A stretch of DNA of 64,000 nucleotides from Deroplatys truncata (taxonomy: Eukaryota > Arthropoda > Insecta > Mantodea > Mantidae), in assembly GCA_030765065.1 (NCBI GenBank), contig CM060990.1, positions 280,639,341 to 280,703,340 of the forward strand, written 5' to 3'. Shown piece after piece: positions 12,993-24,883 of this stretch. Below the pieces are notes generated by a model. That model saw only the letters and a list, made by a program, of their open reading frames with translations. It ran no database searches and had not been told where the DNA came from. A program made the translations under genes and the position numbers. Numbering within the stretch: position 1 is the first letter of the stretch; every line of letters starts with the position of its first letter.

Positions 12993-13544
12993 CAGTGATA
13001 TCAGCTTTTGCCAATGAACCGTCCGGTTTTAACGTGCGAGCCAATGAGGTTCCAAACTCCTACATTCCTCCAGCATCCAGGACGGATGCTGCGGTCTCAT
13101 ACTCTAATGGTAAGAATTCTTTTACATTCTTTGTAGTGTATTCTTATTACACAGCAATTTATTCAATGTTCTTATATTATCTATTATGTTACTATTTCAG
13201 AAGGAGCTTCACCCCACCCGAAAATGCTACATTTCGGCGCCGGCCTGAGGCGAGAGCCGAGCAGCATGACCGCTGCAGTAACAACCTCTTACTACAGCAG
13301 CATCCCTTCAACATCCAGTGGGATAACTGACCAGCTGACTGGGAAAAGAAAGGACGCTAACGATGAGTCGCTAGTCATCAAAAGGTCCAAGGTTAGTGCT
13401 AGCAATTTTCAGGGGCTAGAATGCAAGGTTATTGAATCTGCATTCAAGGGACGTATTTTTAATAGTAGAATTGATAATACGTTAGAAATACTTGACTCCG
13501 AGGTGTTTTTGAACGAGTGTAAGGATCTTAGAATTAAACAATGA
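12675..13544 (+). CDS. Spliced gene across the centre of palindrome 1; polymerase-N-like C-terminus
   Basis: Three open segments join through consensus introns of the same phase. Exon a ends at 12868 (AATG), intron 12869-12995 runs GTAGG to TTCCAG, exon b is 12996-13109 (ends AATG), intron 13110-13200 runs GTAAG to TTTCAG, and exon c is 13201-13544 (ends TGA). Both introns are phase 1 and the frame stays open across all joins. Exon a lies in the left arm and exons b and c in the spacer. The last exon has a basic patch (IKRSKV) followed by ESAFKGRI and FLNECKDLRI. These line up with TSFHGRL and YLHEAKQRI in the polymerase of element 2. The 5' start is unknown, since no ATG begins exon a and an upstream exon is likely. 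The gene would be a truncated polymerase-related protein or its remnant. Confidence 0.5.
12953..12991 (+). repeat. (ATT)n microsatellite at the arm/spacer junction
   Basis: About 13 ATT units start exactly where the left arm stops matching the right arm. They lie inside the first intron of the central gene, just before its TTCCAG acceptor. Confidence 0.9.
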
Positions 13545-13714
13545 TGAATCTCTTCATCAGGTTTATGGATTAAATATGAAAGTTCCAGAGAACGGTTCAT
13601 TTTTAACCCAGACCTGCTTCTGTTTAAGATGTGTAGTAGAAGAATAAGAACATTAAATAAATATTTTTTTCATATAATGGAATACTCTGCAAAATAAAGT
13701 ATAATGATTCCTAC

Positions 13715-13909
13715 CATTGAAGCCTGGACCTCCAAACTTCGGCGAGGAACAGATTGTCTCAGCCATAGTGGGAGTCAAAATGCTTGTGAGAGTTTGGAGA
13801 GGCCCCGGAACAGTTCTGCAAAGCTCGCTTATTGATAGTTCGGGGTTCCGCTGGATTGCTCTAAGCGAAGCGAGAAAAGTAGCCTTTTGCAGCCGATTGT
13901 ATGCTTTTC
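13715..13909 (-). pseudogene. Right-arm inverted copy of central-gene exon a
   Basis: Matches exon a (12675-12868) with about two amino-acid changes per 80 codons and keeps its GTAGG donor on the minus strand. Past the arm end there is no acceptor or exon like those in the spacer, so this copy is an orphan exon. Confidence 0.6.
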
Positions 13910-13942
13910 TGAGATCTTCAGACAAGAAAACTGGATTGATAA

Positions 13943-15990
13943 AGACTTTTTTGTATTAAATTCGGTTTATATTAGAGAAAGATAAAATATTATTAAAGAA
14001 GTTCAGTTACTTTATTAGAAGAGAATTTTAAGGTAGGATATTACAATTCACGGTTCTCTGTTTCAAAATGAGTATACATTTATAAAAAAATTAATTTCAA
14101 TCCCTAAAAATATATTTCTGATATATCATATTGCTAGTGTTGTGTTAGTGTATTTTAGCTTGAAATAATTTTCATTCGCGTTTAAGCTAAACAAAGATCA
14201 GGAGAAAATAAGAAACACTCTATATACATTATTAACGAATTGAAAGGATGATGTTCAAAGCAGGTACTTTTTAGAGAATTGAAACTATAACTTGTGTACA
14301 GTGTGTGAAACTATTCTACAGCCGTACCACCCTTGTTAAGAGATACTTGCTCTACCAGATATAACTGAGGCAGCCGAGGCATAATTTTAAATTAAATCAT
14401 AATTAATTAAAAATCACAAATCACTACATATAAACTTTATTACGAACACACACACACCTACGATTACGAGATACTACTGCAGTTGGATACAACATTTTAG
14501 ACAATCCCAACATTATAAATTGTAGGAAATAAATGATTAAATAACCTGGCATCCATAGCTGACATGAGTGAGAGCGTCTTCATATGTTCGTATCCATTGA
14601 GATGTTAGTTTATCTCCCTGAATTTCATTTGTTATAACCTGGCGTGTTGAACCGATAAGTTAGACAGCCATTTACATGCATTTTCCTTCCTGGAAAAGAA
14701 CTGAGCAGGTGTTACAGACTGTGATATAGCCTATTATCAGCACAGCATAGTAATTATAAATTCAGATCGTAAGTATTCTATGTTGAATCATGTCCGGGGG
14801 TTTTTGCATCTTGGTTGCTCAGGGAAAAGAGTATAAACAGATGGTTTCATCTTGTCATTAATAAGCCTCGGTAACTTGGAATAAGGTATTACGCCATTGC
14901 TATTATCGGTATGGCAATATGCACGCTATTGTATACAGGAAGAAATCGTTTATTATGGTAGGATTGCATAGATAAATTTACTCGTGATGTATCGATAAAA
15001 TACAGTGAGATTATCTGCTTGAGATAATTGTGTGAAAGAAAACGAAAAACTGTACAGCAGCAACTGGTAACTGTGGACACTGTAGACAGTGCGGTCTTGA
15101 ATAGAAACAAATACACGATCACCTAATGCCCTTGTATATACGGGGTTATACAAAGTCCCGGGTTTGAGTCCTAGGTTTTAAATTTACAATCTCTAGAATA
15201 TTAAGAGCGTGTTTTAAAGGAATAATATATTACGTGTTAATGAAAATGGAAATTTTCTCATTGGTGCTAGGCTTGTTAAGTAACAATATAGTGACTCCTG
15301 CACCATAGGGACTGTTAATTGCAAACGATGGACATTACATCGATGGTAAAAAATGGATGAAACACAACTTCCGTCAAGGGAGACATTTTACAGTAATCTG
15401 CAAGACCCAACCATAAGCGAAAATGGGTTATTGCTGATTAATCAAGCAGGCCTGTGAAATATAACGTTTGGAAACCTTACGGATAAACCCACAAACGATA
15501 GCATTGAAATAAAAGTCTAATATTAATCACTGAACTATTGTGGAGGGAAGCTAGAATAAATGTAAGGCCTAAGTTTAGTTGGGAAGAATGATTTAGAAAT
15601 TGTCGTCCTGAGATCATTTTGAAGGGATAAACGATTCATACGAGGGAAGTGATAATACCTATTGAAACGTGAGAAAATAAGCCAGGAATTAATGTACTTG
15701 AGACATAGCAAGGTAGTAGGTAATCATACAGTGATCCTCTTAAACTAAACGTTCATTGTACCACTTCTTACAGCTAAATGTTTAGAATATGCTGGATCGT
15801 TTTACTAATACGTTAGGTACGAGACATGTTTTTAAAGCAAGTATCGTTTTTAATATTTTGCCGCCGTAATCTCATGAGCATACGCGATCACTTCATTCAT
15901 TAGGAAGCCAGACGCAGCTGTGAGTGATCGTCTTTTGGTGTTTTCCTGTTGTTAGAGCATTTCGATGTGGTTTAAAACAATCAAACGAGT
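13943..15990. other. Right-arm interval without a recognised gene
   Basis: Inverted counterpart of 10594-12640. It is AT-rich and I see no gene in it. Confidence 0.5.
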
Positions 15991-16280
15991 CTCCGATTGT
16001 GAAGCCAAATCACTAATTCTTTTTTTTTTGAGTGTGAGATGCATTATGCCAGCAAACATACATCGCCAATTGTATATGAGGTTTATGGCTAAACAATAAT
16101 GAGTGACAATGCCCAACCACATACAGCGAAGCAAACTCAAGATCTGATCGCGTCATTTAGTTGGGAAAAATTCGACAACCCTCCTTAAAGCCCGGATTTG
16201 GCAGCACATTTTGGGATATCAGTTTCTTAACTTTTGTTTTATAAATACTCCCCGAAGACGAATGAACTTCAGTGGCTGGT
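15990..16280 (+). pseudogene. Mariner transposase relic (right arm)
   Basis: Inverted counterpart of 10303-10593. The N-terminal segment begins at 15998 (CEAK) and runs in frame to ANIHRQLY at 16051-16074. The catalytic segment begins at 16099 (MSDNAQPHTA) in another frame and has a TAA between the second and third catalytic aspartates. Both arms carry the same deletion and the same stop, so the relic was already broken before the two arms last became identical. Confidence 0.7.
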
Positions 16281-16604
16281 CACCACCGTAGAGGTGTAAA
16301 TTTGTTTTTATAACCTGATTTTAAATAATCGTCTATTATTGTTCACAATTAAGATTTGTTTCTGAAGTCCTTAGAAGTTTTTTCTAGCTTCTCTTAGTTT
16401 ATGGGTTGGCATGCTGCTTCAAGTGAATCTAGTATGAGTGCTCTTAAGTGAATTAAGGTGTGTTACGAAACTATATGGCCTATGAACGACTGTCGTGTTT
16501 ATCTTACTCGACCATTGAGCGATCCTACTGTCTGAGATGTCAAAGGATCCTCAGTTGAGAGAGATGATAATGGATATTTTTGCAGAGAAGAAATCCTATC
16601 GTAT

Positions 16605-17282
16605 TGAGTTAAAAATACAGAAGTATTTAGTTGAGTGTCATATTTTAAGAATTGTTTTAAATACAAACTTTGCATGATAGGTATTTAAGTAAGACGTGAT
16701 TTATGGAATTTAAAATGTTAGGAAAGCTGTCCGTGTTATAAATGTACAGCTCGATACTGATGGCAACTTAACTGCACACGGTAAGGAGAGCTTAGAGAGT
16801 TGTTCAACATTATGTTTGACACCTGCATTGAAGTTAAAAGAGAGGTCCTACAGCTTCTAGAGAGACACCTATACATTCTTTTCTCCTTCCTACAAAGCGT
16901 GGCTTTTGATATCAGGAGAGACTGAAAATGTTTAGAATGCTATGTTTCTACAAAAGCATTTAGTTGAGTCTCATATTTTAAGAATTGTTTTAATTACATA
17001 CTTTGCATGATAGGTATTTAAGTAAGACGTGATTTACGGAATCTAAAATGTTAGGAAGGCTGTCCTTGTTATAAATGTACGCTTCGCTACTGGCGGCAAC
17101 TTAACTGTACACGATAAGGAGAGCTTAGAGAGTTGTTCAACATTATGTTTGACACCTGCAGTAAAGTTAAAAGAGAAGTCTACAACTTCTAGAGAGACAC
17201 CTATACATTCTTTTCTCCTTCTTACAAAGCGAGGCTTTTGATATCAGGGGACTCTGAAAATGTATAGAATGTTATGATTTCT
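16605..17282 (-). repeat. 335-bp tandem duplication (right arm)
   Basis: Inverted counterpart of 9301-9966 with the same two-copy structure. Confidence 0.85.
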
Positions 17283-18300
17283 AAACAATAAAAATTAGAA
17301 TTGTTTATATTTGAATACTGCTTTCTAATGTTTGTACTGTATTTGTCGTGCTGCGGATCATAGCTGGAGTATAAAAATACTTATGTATTTCCAGAGAGAT
17401 CTTACGTGCTGGACCCTTTATATTATCCGGAGTAGTTATACCCACTAGCAACAAAATACTGAAGTAGCGCTTGCAAATCCGAGGAAGGAAAGGATTAACC
17501 TTGTACAAGTAAAGAGCGAAATTCATGTGCACCTGAACAATTAAAACTAATGTATACTGAATTTTCATTGAGAATACAGGCAGCTAATAATCAGAAACAG
17601 CAATGTTCTGAGCTTCTGCTGTATCTGGTGGCAGAGTACTTGTTCATTTTTTTATTGCAGGCTGTTGCTAAAGTTGTCTTTAATGATGCTATAGGTTTCT
17701 TAAGCACTTAGCGCTCTCTTTTCATAGAAAATTCCCTTAATAAATTCAACGGTTGCACAATAATTGTATCCTTGTGTTGAGGTAAAGCTGCAAAGGTCTG
17801 ATAATCTTCTGCATTACTGATTTGCTCTAATATTTGCTAGGTTTCATATATAGTGTAAACATCCTCACAATCTATAACAAGCTCATTGGAATCCTTAGGA
17901 TGTTTCAAACGAAGTTCATGGTTAAGTTGAATTTGACATACCTAAACAGTGTATGTGCTTACACATGTTCCATTTAATGATGGAATCAACATACATGCAG
18001 GAGTATCTGTGAATGCATGTGTTACATTCACTGCATATTAATCAGTATATACATCAAAGCTCATTATCTTGTACACAGTACATCTCGGTCACTTTCAAAA
18101 GGATGATATATTTTTCCATCCTCTGTATCCCTTAAAAATGAGTTCCTTGTGTATTTGTAAGCTAGATGTTTATCTACAATGAATATCTTTTATTTTGCCG
18201 GTTATTTTACCTTTAATAAGCACAATCAGCATATTGAATACCTTGTCTTTTAACAAGGGATATTAGTGCAAATATAGCATTGTCCAAACGCTTCCGCATT
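17283..18300. other. Right-arm interval without a recognised gene
   Basis: Inverted counterpart of 8286-9300. Short eroded coding-like stretches are present but cannot be assigned. Confidence 0.4.
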
Positions 18301-19692
18301 TATGTATTTATGCATGTATGTGTACCTATATGTATGTGTGTATGTATGCATGATGTATGTATGTATGTCTGTCTGTATGTATATATGTATGTGTGTCTAT
18401 GTATGTATGTATACATGTATGTGTGTATGTATGTATGTATGAATGATTTAAGTATGTATGATGTATGTGTGCATGCATGTATGTGTGTATGTATGTATGT
18501 TTGCATATATGTATGAATGAGGCTATATATGTGTGTATGTGTGTGTCTATGTATTTGTGCATGTATGTGTGTATGAGTGTATGTATGCATGTATGTATGA
18601 TGTATGCATGTATGTATGTGTGTATGTATGATGTATGCATGTATGTATGTATGAGTGTATGTATGCATGATTTAAGTATGAGTGTATGTGTGTGTCTATG
18701 TATGTTTGCATGTATGTATGAGTCTAGGTATGTGTGTTTATGTATGTATGTACGTGTGTGTATGTATGTATGTACGTATGTATGTGAGTATGTATGTGTC
18801 TATGTATGTATGCATGATTTAAGTATGTATTTGTGTATGTATGCATGAGCCTATGTATGTGTGTATGTACGTATGTATGTTTGCATGTATGTACGAGTCT
18901 ATGTATGTACGTATGTGTGTCTATGTATGCATGTACGTGTGTATGTATCTACGTATGTTTGTGTGTATGTATGTCTGATGTATGTATGTGTGTGTCTATG
19001 TATGTGTGTATGTATGTTGGTATATATGTATGCTAGTATGCATGTACGTATGTATGGATGTGTGTATGTATGTGTCTATGTATGTGTCTATGTATGTGTG
19101 TATGTATGTGTCTATGTATGTGTGTATGTATGTATGTATGTGTGTATGTATGTATGTATGTTGGTATATATGTATGTTAGTATGTATGTATGTACGTATG
19201 TGTGTGTCTATGTATGTATGTGTGTATGTATGTATGTTTGTATGTATGAGTCTATGTATGTACGTATGTATGATGTATGTATGTGTGTGTCTATGTATTA
19301 TGTGTGTATGTATGATGTATGTGAGTGTGTCTATGTTTGTATGTACATATGTATGTGTATGTATGTGTGTCTATGTATGTATGAGTATGTTTGTGTGTAT
19401 GTATGTACGTATGTATGAATGATGTATGTGTGTATGTATGTTGGTATATATGTGTGTTAGTATGCATCTAAGTATGTATGTGTGTATGTATGTGTCTATG
19501 TATGTATGATGTATGTATATGTGTGTCCATGTATGTATGTGAGTGTGTATGTATGTTGGTATATGTTATGTTAGTATGTATGTATGTGTGTATGTATGTA
19601 TGTTCGTATATATATATGATGTATGTTAGTCTGTGTCTATGTATGTATGTGTGTATGTATGATGTATGTATGTGCGTATGTATGTATGTTCG
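18301..19692 (+). repeat. TATG/TGTG tetranucleotide tract (right arm)
   Basis: About 1.39 kb of TATG repeats with TGTG, TGTC and TACG variants. It is the inverted counterpart of 6966-8285, about 70 bp longer and with a different internal order of variants. It has therefore changed independently of the left tract. Confidence 0.95.
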
Positions 19693-20464
19693 ATATCAGG
19701 ATCTGTTACTCATATGCTTTATACCAAGGGGGCTCGTTACTGTGAATATCGTTCATATCACTCCTGGGCTCGATACCCTGGTTCGTTTATCATATGCCTT
19801 ATTCCAAGGCAGGTCGTTGCTCGTTAAATCATTCTTTTTATCCTCCTTATCGGTTTTAGGCACGTGGGCAATGATTTTAGGGAGGAGAGATCTTCGGTAT
19901 TCGCAATACCACGCGACCAATGTTTTAGGAAGGAGGTGAGAGGGCGATCTTAAGAGTCTCTCGGCATTCCCACATGTGTTGTTAGTCGTAATAATTATAC
20001 ACGCGTAATAATCGTCTCCCTCACACACATATACGATGATAACCAGGTACGCGTGTCAATTCATATACACTTATTTACACTAATAAAATAAATACTTAAT
20101 CGTATTCATCGATCGCCGAGTAGCGTTTAATTGCATTAATCAAGATACATGCATTGGGAGGTTGCGTCCAACACTTTAGAGCCGCGATGTCTTGACGTTA
20201 GCAGTATAACCATCGATTCTTTTTTCAATAATGTTATGCATGAACGAACATTAAAGTTCGATACCAGGGTTCTTAGCCCCCTTTTTACAAAGCGACTCTT
20301 TTACTGGGAATATCGCTCATATCACGCCTACCGGAATTATGATGATGATGTTAGTCAGAGTTCGATACTCGGTTCAATCATTCTTTTTATCGCCCTTATC
20401 GCCCTTATCACATTGATGCTCGTACACAGTTACCCCACACCCCTGTTTATGATAAACACTCTGT
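19693..20464. repeat. Diverged direct repeats with B-box-like sites (right arm)
   Basis: Inverted counterpart of 6181-6965. GGTTCGTTTATCATATGCC and ATACCAAGGGGGCTCGTTAC are diverged repeat segments. No gene is supported. Confidence 0.5.
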
Positions 20465-20850
20465 AGCAGGATCGCGCGCGTGTCCAATAGACATATCATT
20501 AGCGGCTGTCATTAAAGGTTTATATATGTATCAGCACACATATCCATTAGACGTGTCACTAACGCCGGCCATTAGCGCTTACATATGTATTACCACGTAT
20601 ATCCATTAGCGGCGGTCATTAGCGACGGCCATTAGCGGTTACACATGTATTACCACGAATATCCATTAGCGACGGTCATTAGCGGTTACATATGTATTAC
20701 CACGAATATCCATTAGCGACGGTCGTTAGCGACGGTCGTTAGCGCCGGCCATTAGCGACGGTCAGTAGCTGTTACACATGTATTACAACGAATATCCATT
20801 AGCGACGGTCATTAGCTGTCACACATGTAATACTTGTTAACATGTGTAAT
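20465..20850 (-). repeat. Subterminal minisatellite of element 1 (right)
   Basis: Inverted counterpart of 5846-6180. Units contain CCATTAGCGACGGTCATTAG and GCGGTTACACATGTATTACC. The array has a slightly different copy number and arrangement from the left arm. Confidence 0.85.
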
Positions 20851-20901
20851 TACACGTGTTAGCACGTGTTTTTGAGCCAGCTCTGTCATTTATACTCTAC
20901 T

Positions 20902-20907
20902 GCGACC
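20902..20907. other. Target-site duplication GCGACC, right copy
   Basis: Direct repeat of 5800-5805, adjacent to the CTACT terminus of element 1. Confidence 0.75.
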
Positions 20908-21722
20908 ACATGGAGGGCGCGTTAGAATTGTGTACGAAGGTGACTGCCCTGCATCTGCATTGTAGGGTGTGTATTATTTATATTCCTATATAAAGACAAT
21001 TATAAAACAATGAATCTGCATGCAAAGGATAGAACATGCAAGAATATATCAATGTAAAGATCTGCTTTAACAAGAGATACATACCTGTGAAATGTTGATA
21101 CTTACTCTAATGTGAAAATGCCGCTGATTCTCTCAAAGAGCGTAGTATTTACTGCTTGTCCTTTAATTAGCATATGTTTACCAAATAGATTTTATTGAGT
21201 TACCGAGTATGTTCAGTTTTTCGTTTGGCTCGCTGTCTTTGTCGCTGTTTTTGGATATTGTTAAATAACCGTTAAAAGTGTTAAATCAATAGCACAATTG
21301 CTCACAACACATGCACAGATACACGGACTCAAACACATGTAAACACAAGGCAAATGACCGTACAAATAGGATGATGCAAAATAACTTGTCAGTACACAGG
21401 AAATCTCTAAACTGATATAAATACATTAAGCTGTGGCTAAAGGAAGCATTGTTTATAACTTCAGCTACAGCAGAAGATAAAAAATGCAGTTCATGTTACT
21501 GCAACGGTCGCTCGATAGGCCCGTCATGCTATTCACGTGTTACGGTATCGGCAGCAAGGTTTTCGCACCTACCGTATCTATAGAAACGTCTTAATTCTAA
21601 ATGGTGCTTCTAATCGTTGCTATGACGACCGCTATGACGTATCCATCCCCTCCCATTCATTTAAAGCTTTCCGCCACGTGATTAGTAACTGTCTATCACC
21701 TTCTTGCTTGACGCCGACTTTA

Positions 21723-23353
21723 GCTACAATAGTTTCTAAAAACCCATCAGAATATCTAAAAACACCCAAAGCCAATACAATGAAAATACCTGCTCCTATT
21801 TTGTAAAACCCATCTCAATGCTGTAAAAACCTGTGCCCATGCCTCATCCATAGCTAAATTACCTTAAACGAGGCCCTAATTCTCATACCCGTACCCTCAA
21901 AAATACCTGCATAAGTGTTAAAACTACCCTAAAAACAACATAAAGGAAACATTGCAAATGTTGTGAAAACCTTTAAGGCCTGTGCCAGTACGACGAAGTT
22001 ACCTACTCCAGTTTCCAGATTGCCTTTGAAACAACTGAAGTTCCCCTGCTCGTTTACCAGAATGTCCTGAAAGTCTCTCTCCATGCCTAAAATGCTCTGA
22101 AAATACTTACACCTGTGCCAAAGAAAAACCAAATTGGGTACTAACATGCGCTACAATTCCTTCTCCAATAGCTAAAATACCTTCGAAAATATTAAGAAAA
22201 TACAGTACAATTCCTGCACCAGTGTCCAAACTAACACCTTCGAAATTTCTACACCATACCCCAGCATAACCGTTTCGGAACCGAAAATATACGATAAAAC
22301 ACTAAGTTGTCTTCAAACCACCCCTGATATGCGGTAAAATACCTGCTCCAGTGCCCAGAGAGCCTGTAAAAGTGGTTACAATATCTTCAAAGAATCATGA
22401 TATGTACCAAGATATCCGGGGGGAAAGTGTTTCAGAACCGTAAATGCTTGTAAAAAAGCTTCCCAAAATAATTGTATCAGGGCCTTTAATATCTATAAAT
22501 ATTCTTGAAAGAGATGGAAAAATGCTCAAAATCACTATAACAATATGTCAATACTATAAAAACCTGAGCCAATACCTTGAAAACAGCTGCTCCTATTTGT
22601 AAAGCAAACCCTAAGAATCCCTCAGTAACTAGTGGTAATACCATGAAAATAGTTGCACTGAATGCTAAAATACCTTTGAAATATCTGAGATTATCCTGTC
22701 CGTGTTCAAAAAAGTCCTATATCCTGTAAAAGGTTTCTAAATGCCTATTCCACTGCATCAAAATACCCGCAAAGTAAGCTAAAGCAGCCCAAAAATAGAT
22801 TATAAGTGCCTCCAGAAACATCTATAGCTACACCAGTGTTGTAAGTACCTCCTAAACTATTTCACACCTCCCGAAAATATTCCTTATTACATTCAATCCC
22901 TGTCTAGCTTAGCATGTCTCCTCATTTTCCCTATTTCTCCCATATTTACGCATGTTTTACTCCTAACTCTGTTTAGCCTAGTATCTCTCCTCGTTTTCGC
23001 TATCTCTCCCATATGAAACGCACATTCCACCTTTCAAACCCTCTCTAGCATAGCATCTTTCCACGTTTTTCTATCTTTTCCAATAACAGCGCACATATCT
23101 CCGTACCAATACCATGAAAATACCTGATACAGCTTCTAAAAAAACCTTCAGAAATACCTAAACAAAGCAGTGCCAATGACATTAAAATACCTACATAAGT
23201 TTCTAAGTCACCTTCAGAATATTTCAAAAACCCAGTGCCATTACCATGAAAATACCTGTTCCTCTTTTTTAAATACCATCAGAATACTCTAAAAACTGTG
23301 CCCATGCCTCATGCATTGACTAAATTACCTAAAAAGAGCCCCAAATACCCCTT
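21723..23353 (+). repeat. Satellite array, block 2
   Basis: About one monomer plus flanks, in the same orientation and phase as block 1. The monomer landmark is at 22835. Subtracting complex 1, the distance from the landmark at 4471 is about 1.4 kb, the normal monomer length. The two blocks were therefore one continuous array before the insertion. Confidence 0.9.
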
Positions 23354-23359
23354 CCGGTA
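23354..23359. other. Target-site duplication CCGGTA, left copy
   Basis: CCGGTA precedes the AGTAGGG terminus and is repeated directly after the other terminus at 40681-40686. Uninterrupted satellite monomers carry this site once, for example CCGGTA in the segment near 2051. Confidence 0.85.
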
Positions 23360-23397
23360 AGTAGGGTAGGTAGGACAGACCTGGCCCACTTTTTGCG

Positions 23398-24665
23398 TTT
23401 ATATGGGAAAGGATAGGGAAAACGAGGGTGGATGCGGAGGAAAATGCGTTTATATGGGGAAGATAGGGACTACGAAGATCGATGCTAGGCTAGATAGAGG
23501 TTGAAGGAATGGGGATATGCCTTATATGAGAGATACGTGGAATACGAGGAGAAGTGTTAGACTAGATAGGATTTGAGATATGGAATATGCATTTATATGG
23601 GAAAGATAGGGAAAACGTGAACAGATGCTAGGATAGACAGATGCTGAAGCAGGGGAATATGAACATATATACAGGAGAGATAGGGGATACGTGGAGAGGT
23701 ACTAGACTATTCAGGGTTTGAAGGTAGAGTATGGCTTTTTATATGAAGAGACGAGGAAAACGAGGGTATATGCTAGGTTGAGAGAACCTTCAATGAGAGA
23801 AAAATGCGTTTATATGGGTGAGATAGGGAAAACGAGGAGAGTTCTGAGGTAGAGCAGGGACTGAAGGAGGGAGAGATATGCTTTATACGACAGAGATAGG
23901 GCATACGAGGGGAGGTGCTAGTGTAGACAGAGGTTAAGGAGTACGGTATACGATTATATGAGGAATATATGGAAAATGGGAACAGATGGTATGATAGACA
24001 GAAGCGGGGGCTACTTTTGCGTTTATATGGGGAGGGATAGGGAAAACGAGGGTAGATGCGACAGTTCAAGGAGGAAAATGCGTTTATAGGGGAGAGATAG
24101 GGAATACCAGGGCTGATGCTAGGCTAGTCAGATGCTAAAGGAGGGAGGGATACGCTTTATACGAGAGAGATAGGGAATACAAGGAAAGATGTTATACTAA
24201 ACAGGACTTGAAGGGTACAATATGGCGTTTTATATGAGCGAGATAGTGAAACGAGGAGAGGTATTAGGCTAGGAGTTTTGAATGATAGAGTAGGCGTTTA
24301 TATGTGAGAGATAGGGAATACGAGGGTCGATGCTAGGCTAGACAGGGTTGAAGTAGGGAATGCGTCTTATATGAGAGAGGTGGGGGAATATGAGGAGAAG
24401 TGTTAGGCTAGACAGGAAGGTCTGAATGACAGAGTATGCGTTTATATGGGAAAAGATAGGGAAAACGAAGGTAGGTGCTAGGTTGAGAGAGTCTTCAAGG
24501 AGGAAAATGCATTTATATGAGAGCGGTAGGGCATACGAGGAGAGGTGCTAGTCTAGACATGGTTTGAGGAGTAGAGTATACGTTTATATGGGAGAAATAT
24601 GGAAAACGGGAGAGATACAAGGATAAACAGGGGTTGAAGGAGGAGGAATGTAGGGTTATACGGCA
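23398..24665 (-). repeat. 70-bp subterminal minisatellite of element 2 (left)
   Basis: About 18 degenerate units of about 69-70 bp containing CGTTTATATGGGAGAGATAG and, about 25 bp further on, ACGAGGAGAGGTGCTAG. The array begins about 38 bp from the terminus. Its reverse complement (CTCTCCTCG, TCTCCCATATAAACGC) is the same 70-bp module that occurs in every satellite monomer around the element. Confidence 0.9.
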
Positions 24666-24883
24666 ATATAGAGAGTAATTCGATTATAAAACTTTTATCA
24701 TCCAGCGCCGCAACACTTTTATATACTTATTTTCTAATCCTTACAAACTTTATATATGTTAAACTAGTGCGCGAAACGGGGAGGGACAAACTGTATATCG
24801 GTTTACAGCGAAGTATACGTCCTAACCTATTCCCACCTTGTATGTTCTGAATCTTCTCATTGTCTATTCATTCCTAACATAAT
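24666..24883. other. Unassigned arm sequence
   Basis: AT-rich sequence between the minisatellite and the ACGTAAC block. I see no gene in it. Confidence 0.4.

Larger units (their letters stand above)
5806..20901. mobile_element. Palindromic Polinton-like element 1
   Basis: A 15,096-bp unit bounded by inverted termini (AGTAGGGTATAAATGA on the left, near-identical inverted copy on the right) and a 6-bp direct duplication GCGACC. Arms 5806-12952 and 13631-20901 are inverted repeats with roughly 1% mismatch outside simple repeats. The spacer is only about 678 bp. Arm contents from the outside inward are a minisatellite, repeats with B-box-like sites, a CATA tract, a 335-bp tandem duplication, a mariner relic and an exon. 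Six-base duplications and 5'-AG ends are established Polinton traits. Arms of this length, and the lack of Polinton structural genes, are not. The only link to replication genes is the central exon resembling a polymerase N-terminus. Confidence 0.7.
13631..20901 (-). repeat. Right arm of palindrome 1
   Basis: Inverted copy of 5806-12952. It is slightly longer (7.27 kb) because its simple-repeat tract is longer and extra bases lie near 20850-20880. Confidence 0.9.
5727..21720. mobile_element. TA-flanked mariner-like element split by palindromic element 1
   Basis: Left part 5727-5799, right part 20908-21720. TA occurs just outside both ends (5725-5726 and 21721-21722). The first 34 bases of the left end match the reverse complement of the last 34 bases of the right end at about 22 positions without gaps, including AAGAA and GAT.GACA blocks. 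The satellite resumes cleanly at 21723, at the phase where it stopped on the left. Without the Polinton-like insert the element is about 0.9 kb. No transposase is visible in either part, so it behaves like a MITE. The right part holds nothing else that I recognise. Confidence 0.5.

Noticed and set aside
23773..24069. 98-codon frames in the 70-bp minisatellite (also 39971-40267)
   Set aside because: Repeat-encoded peptide of the subterminal array, with no initiation context or homology.
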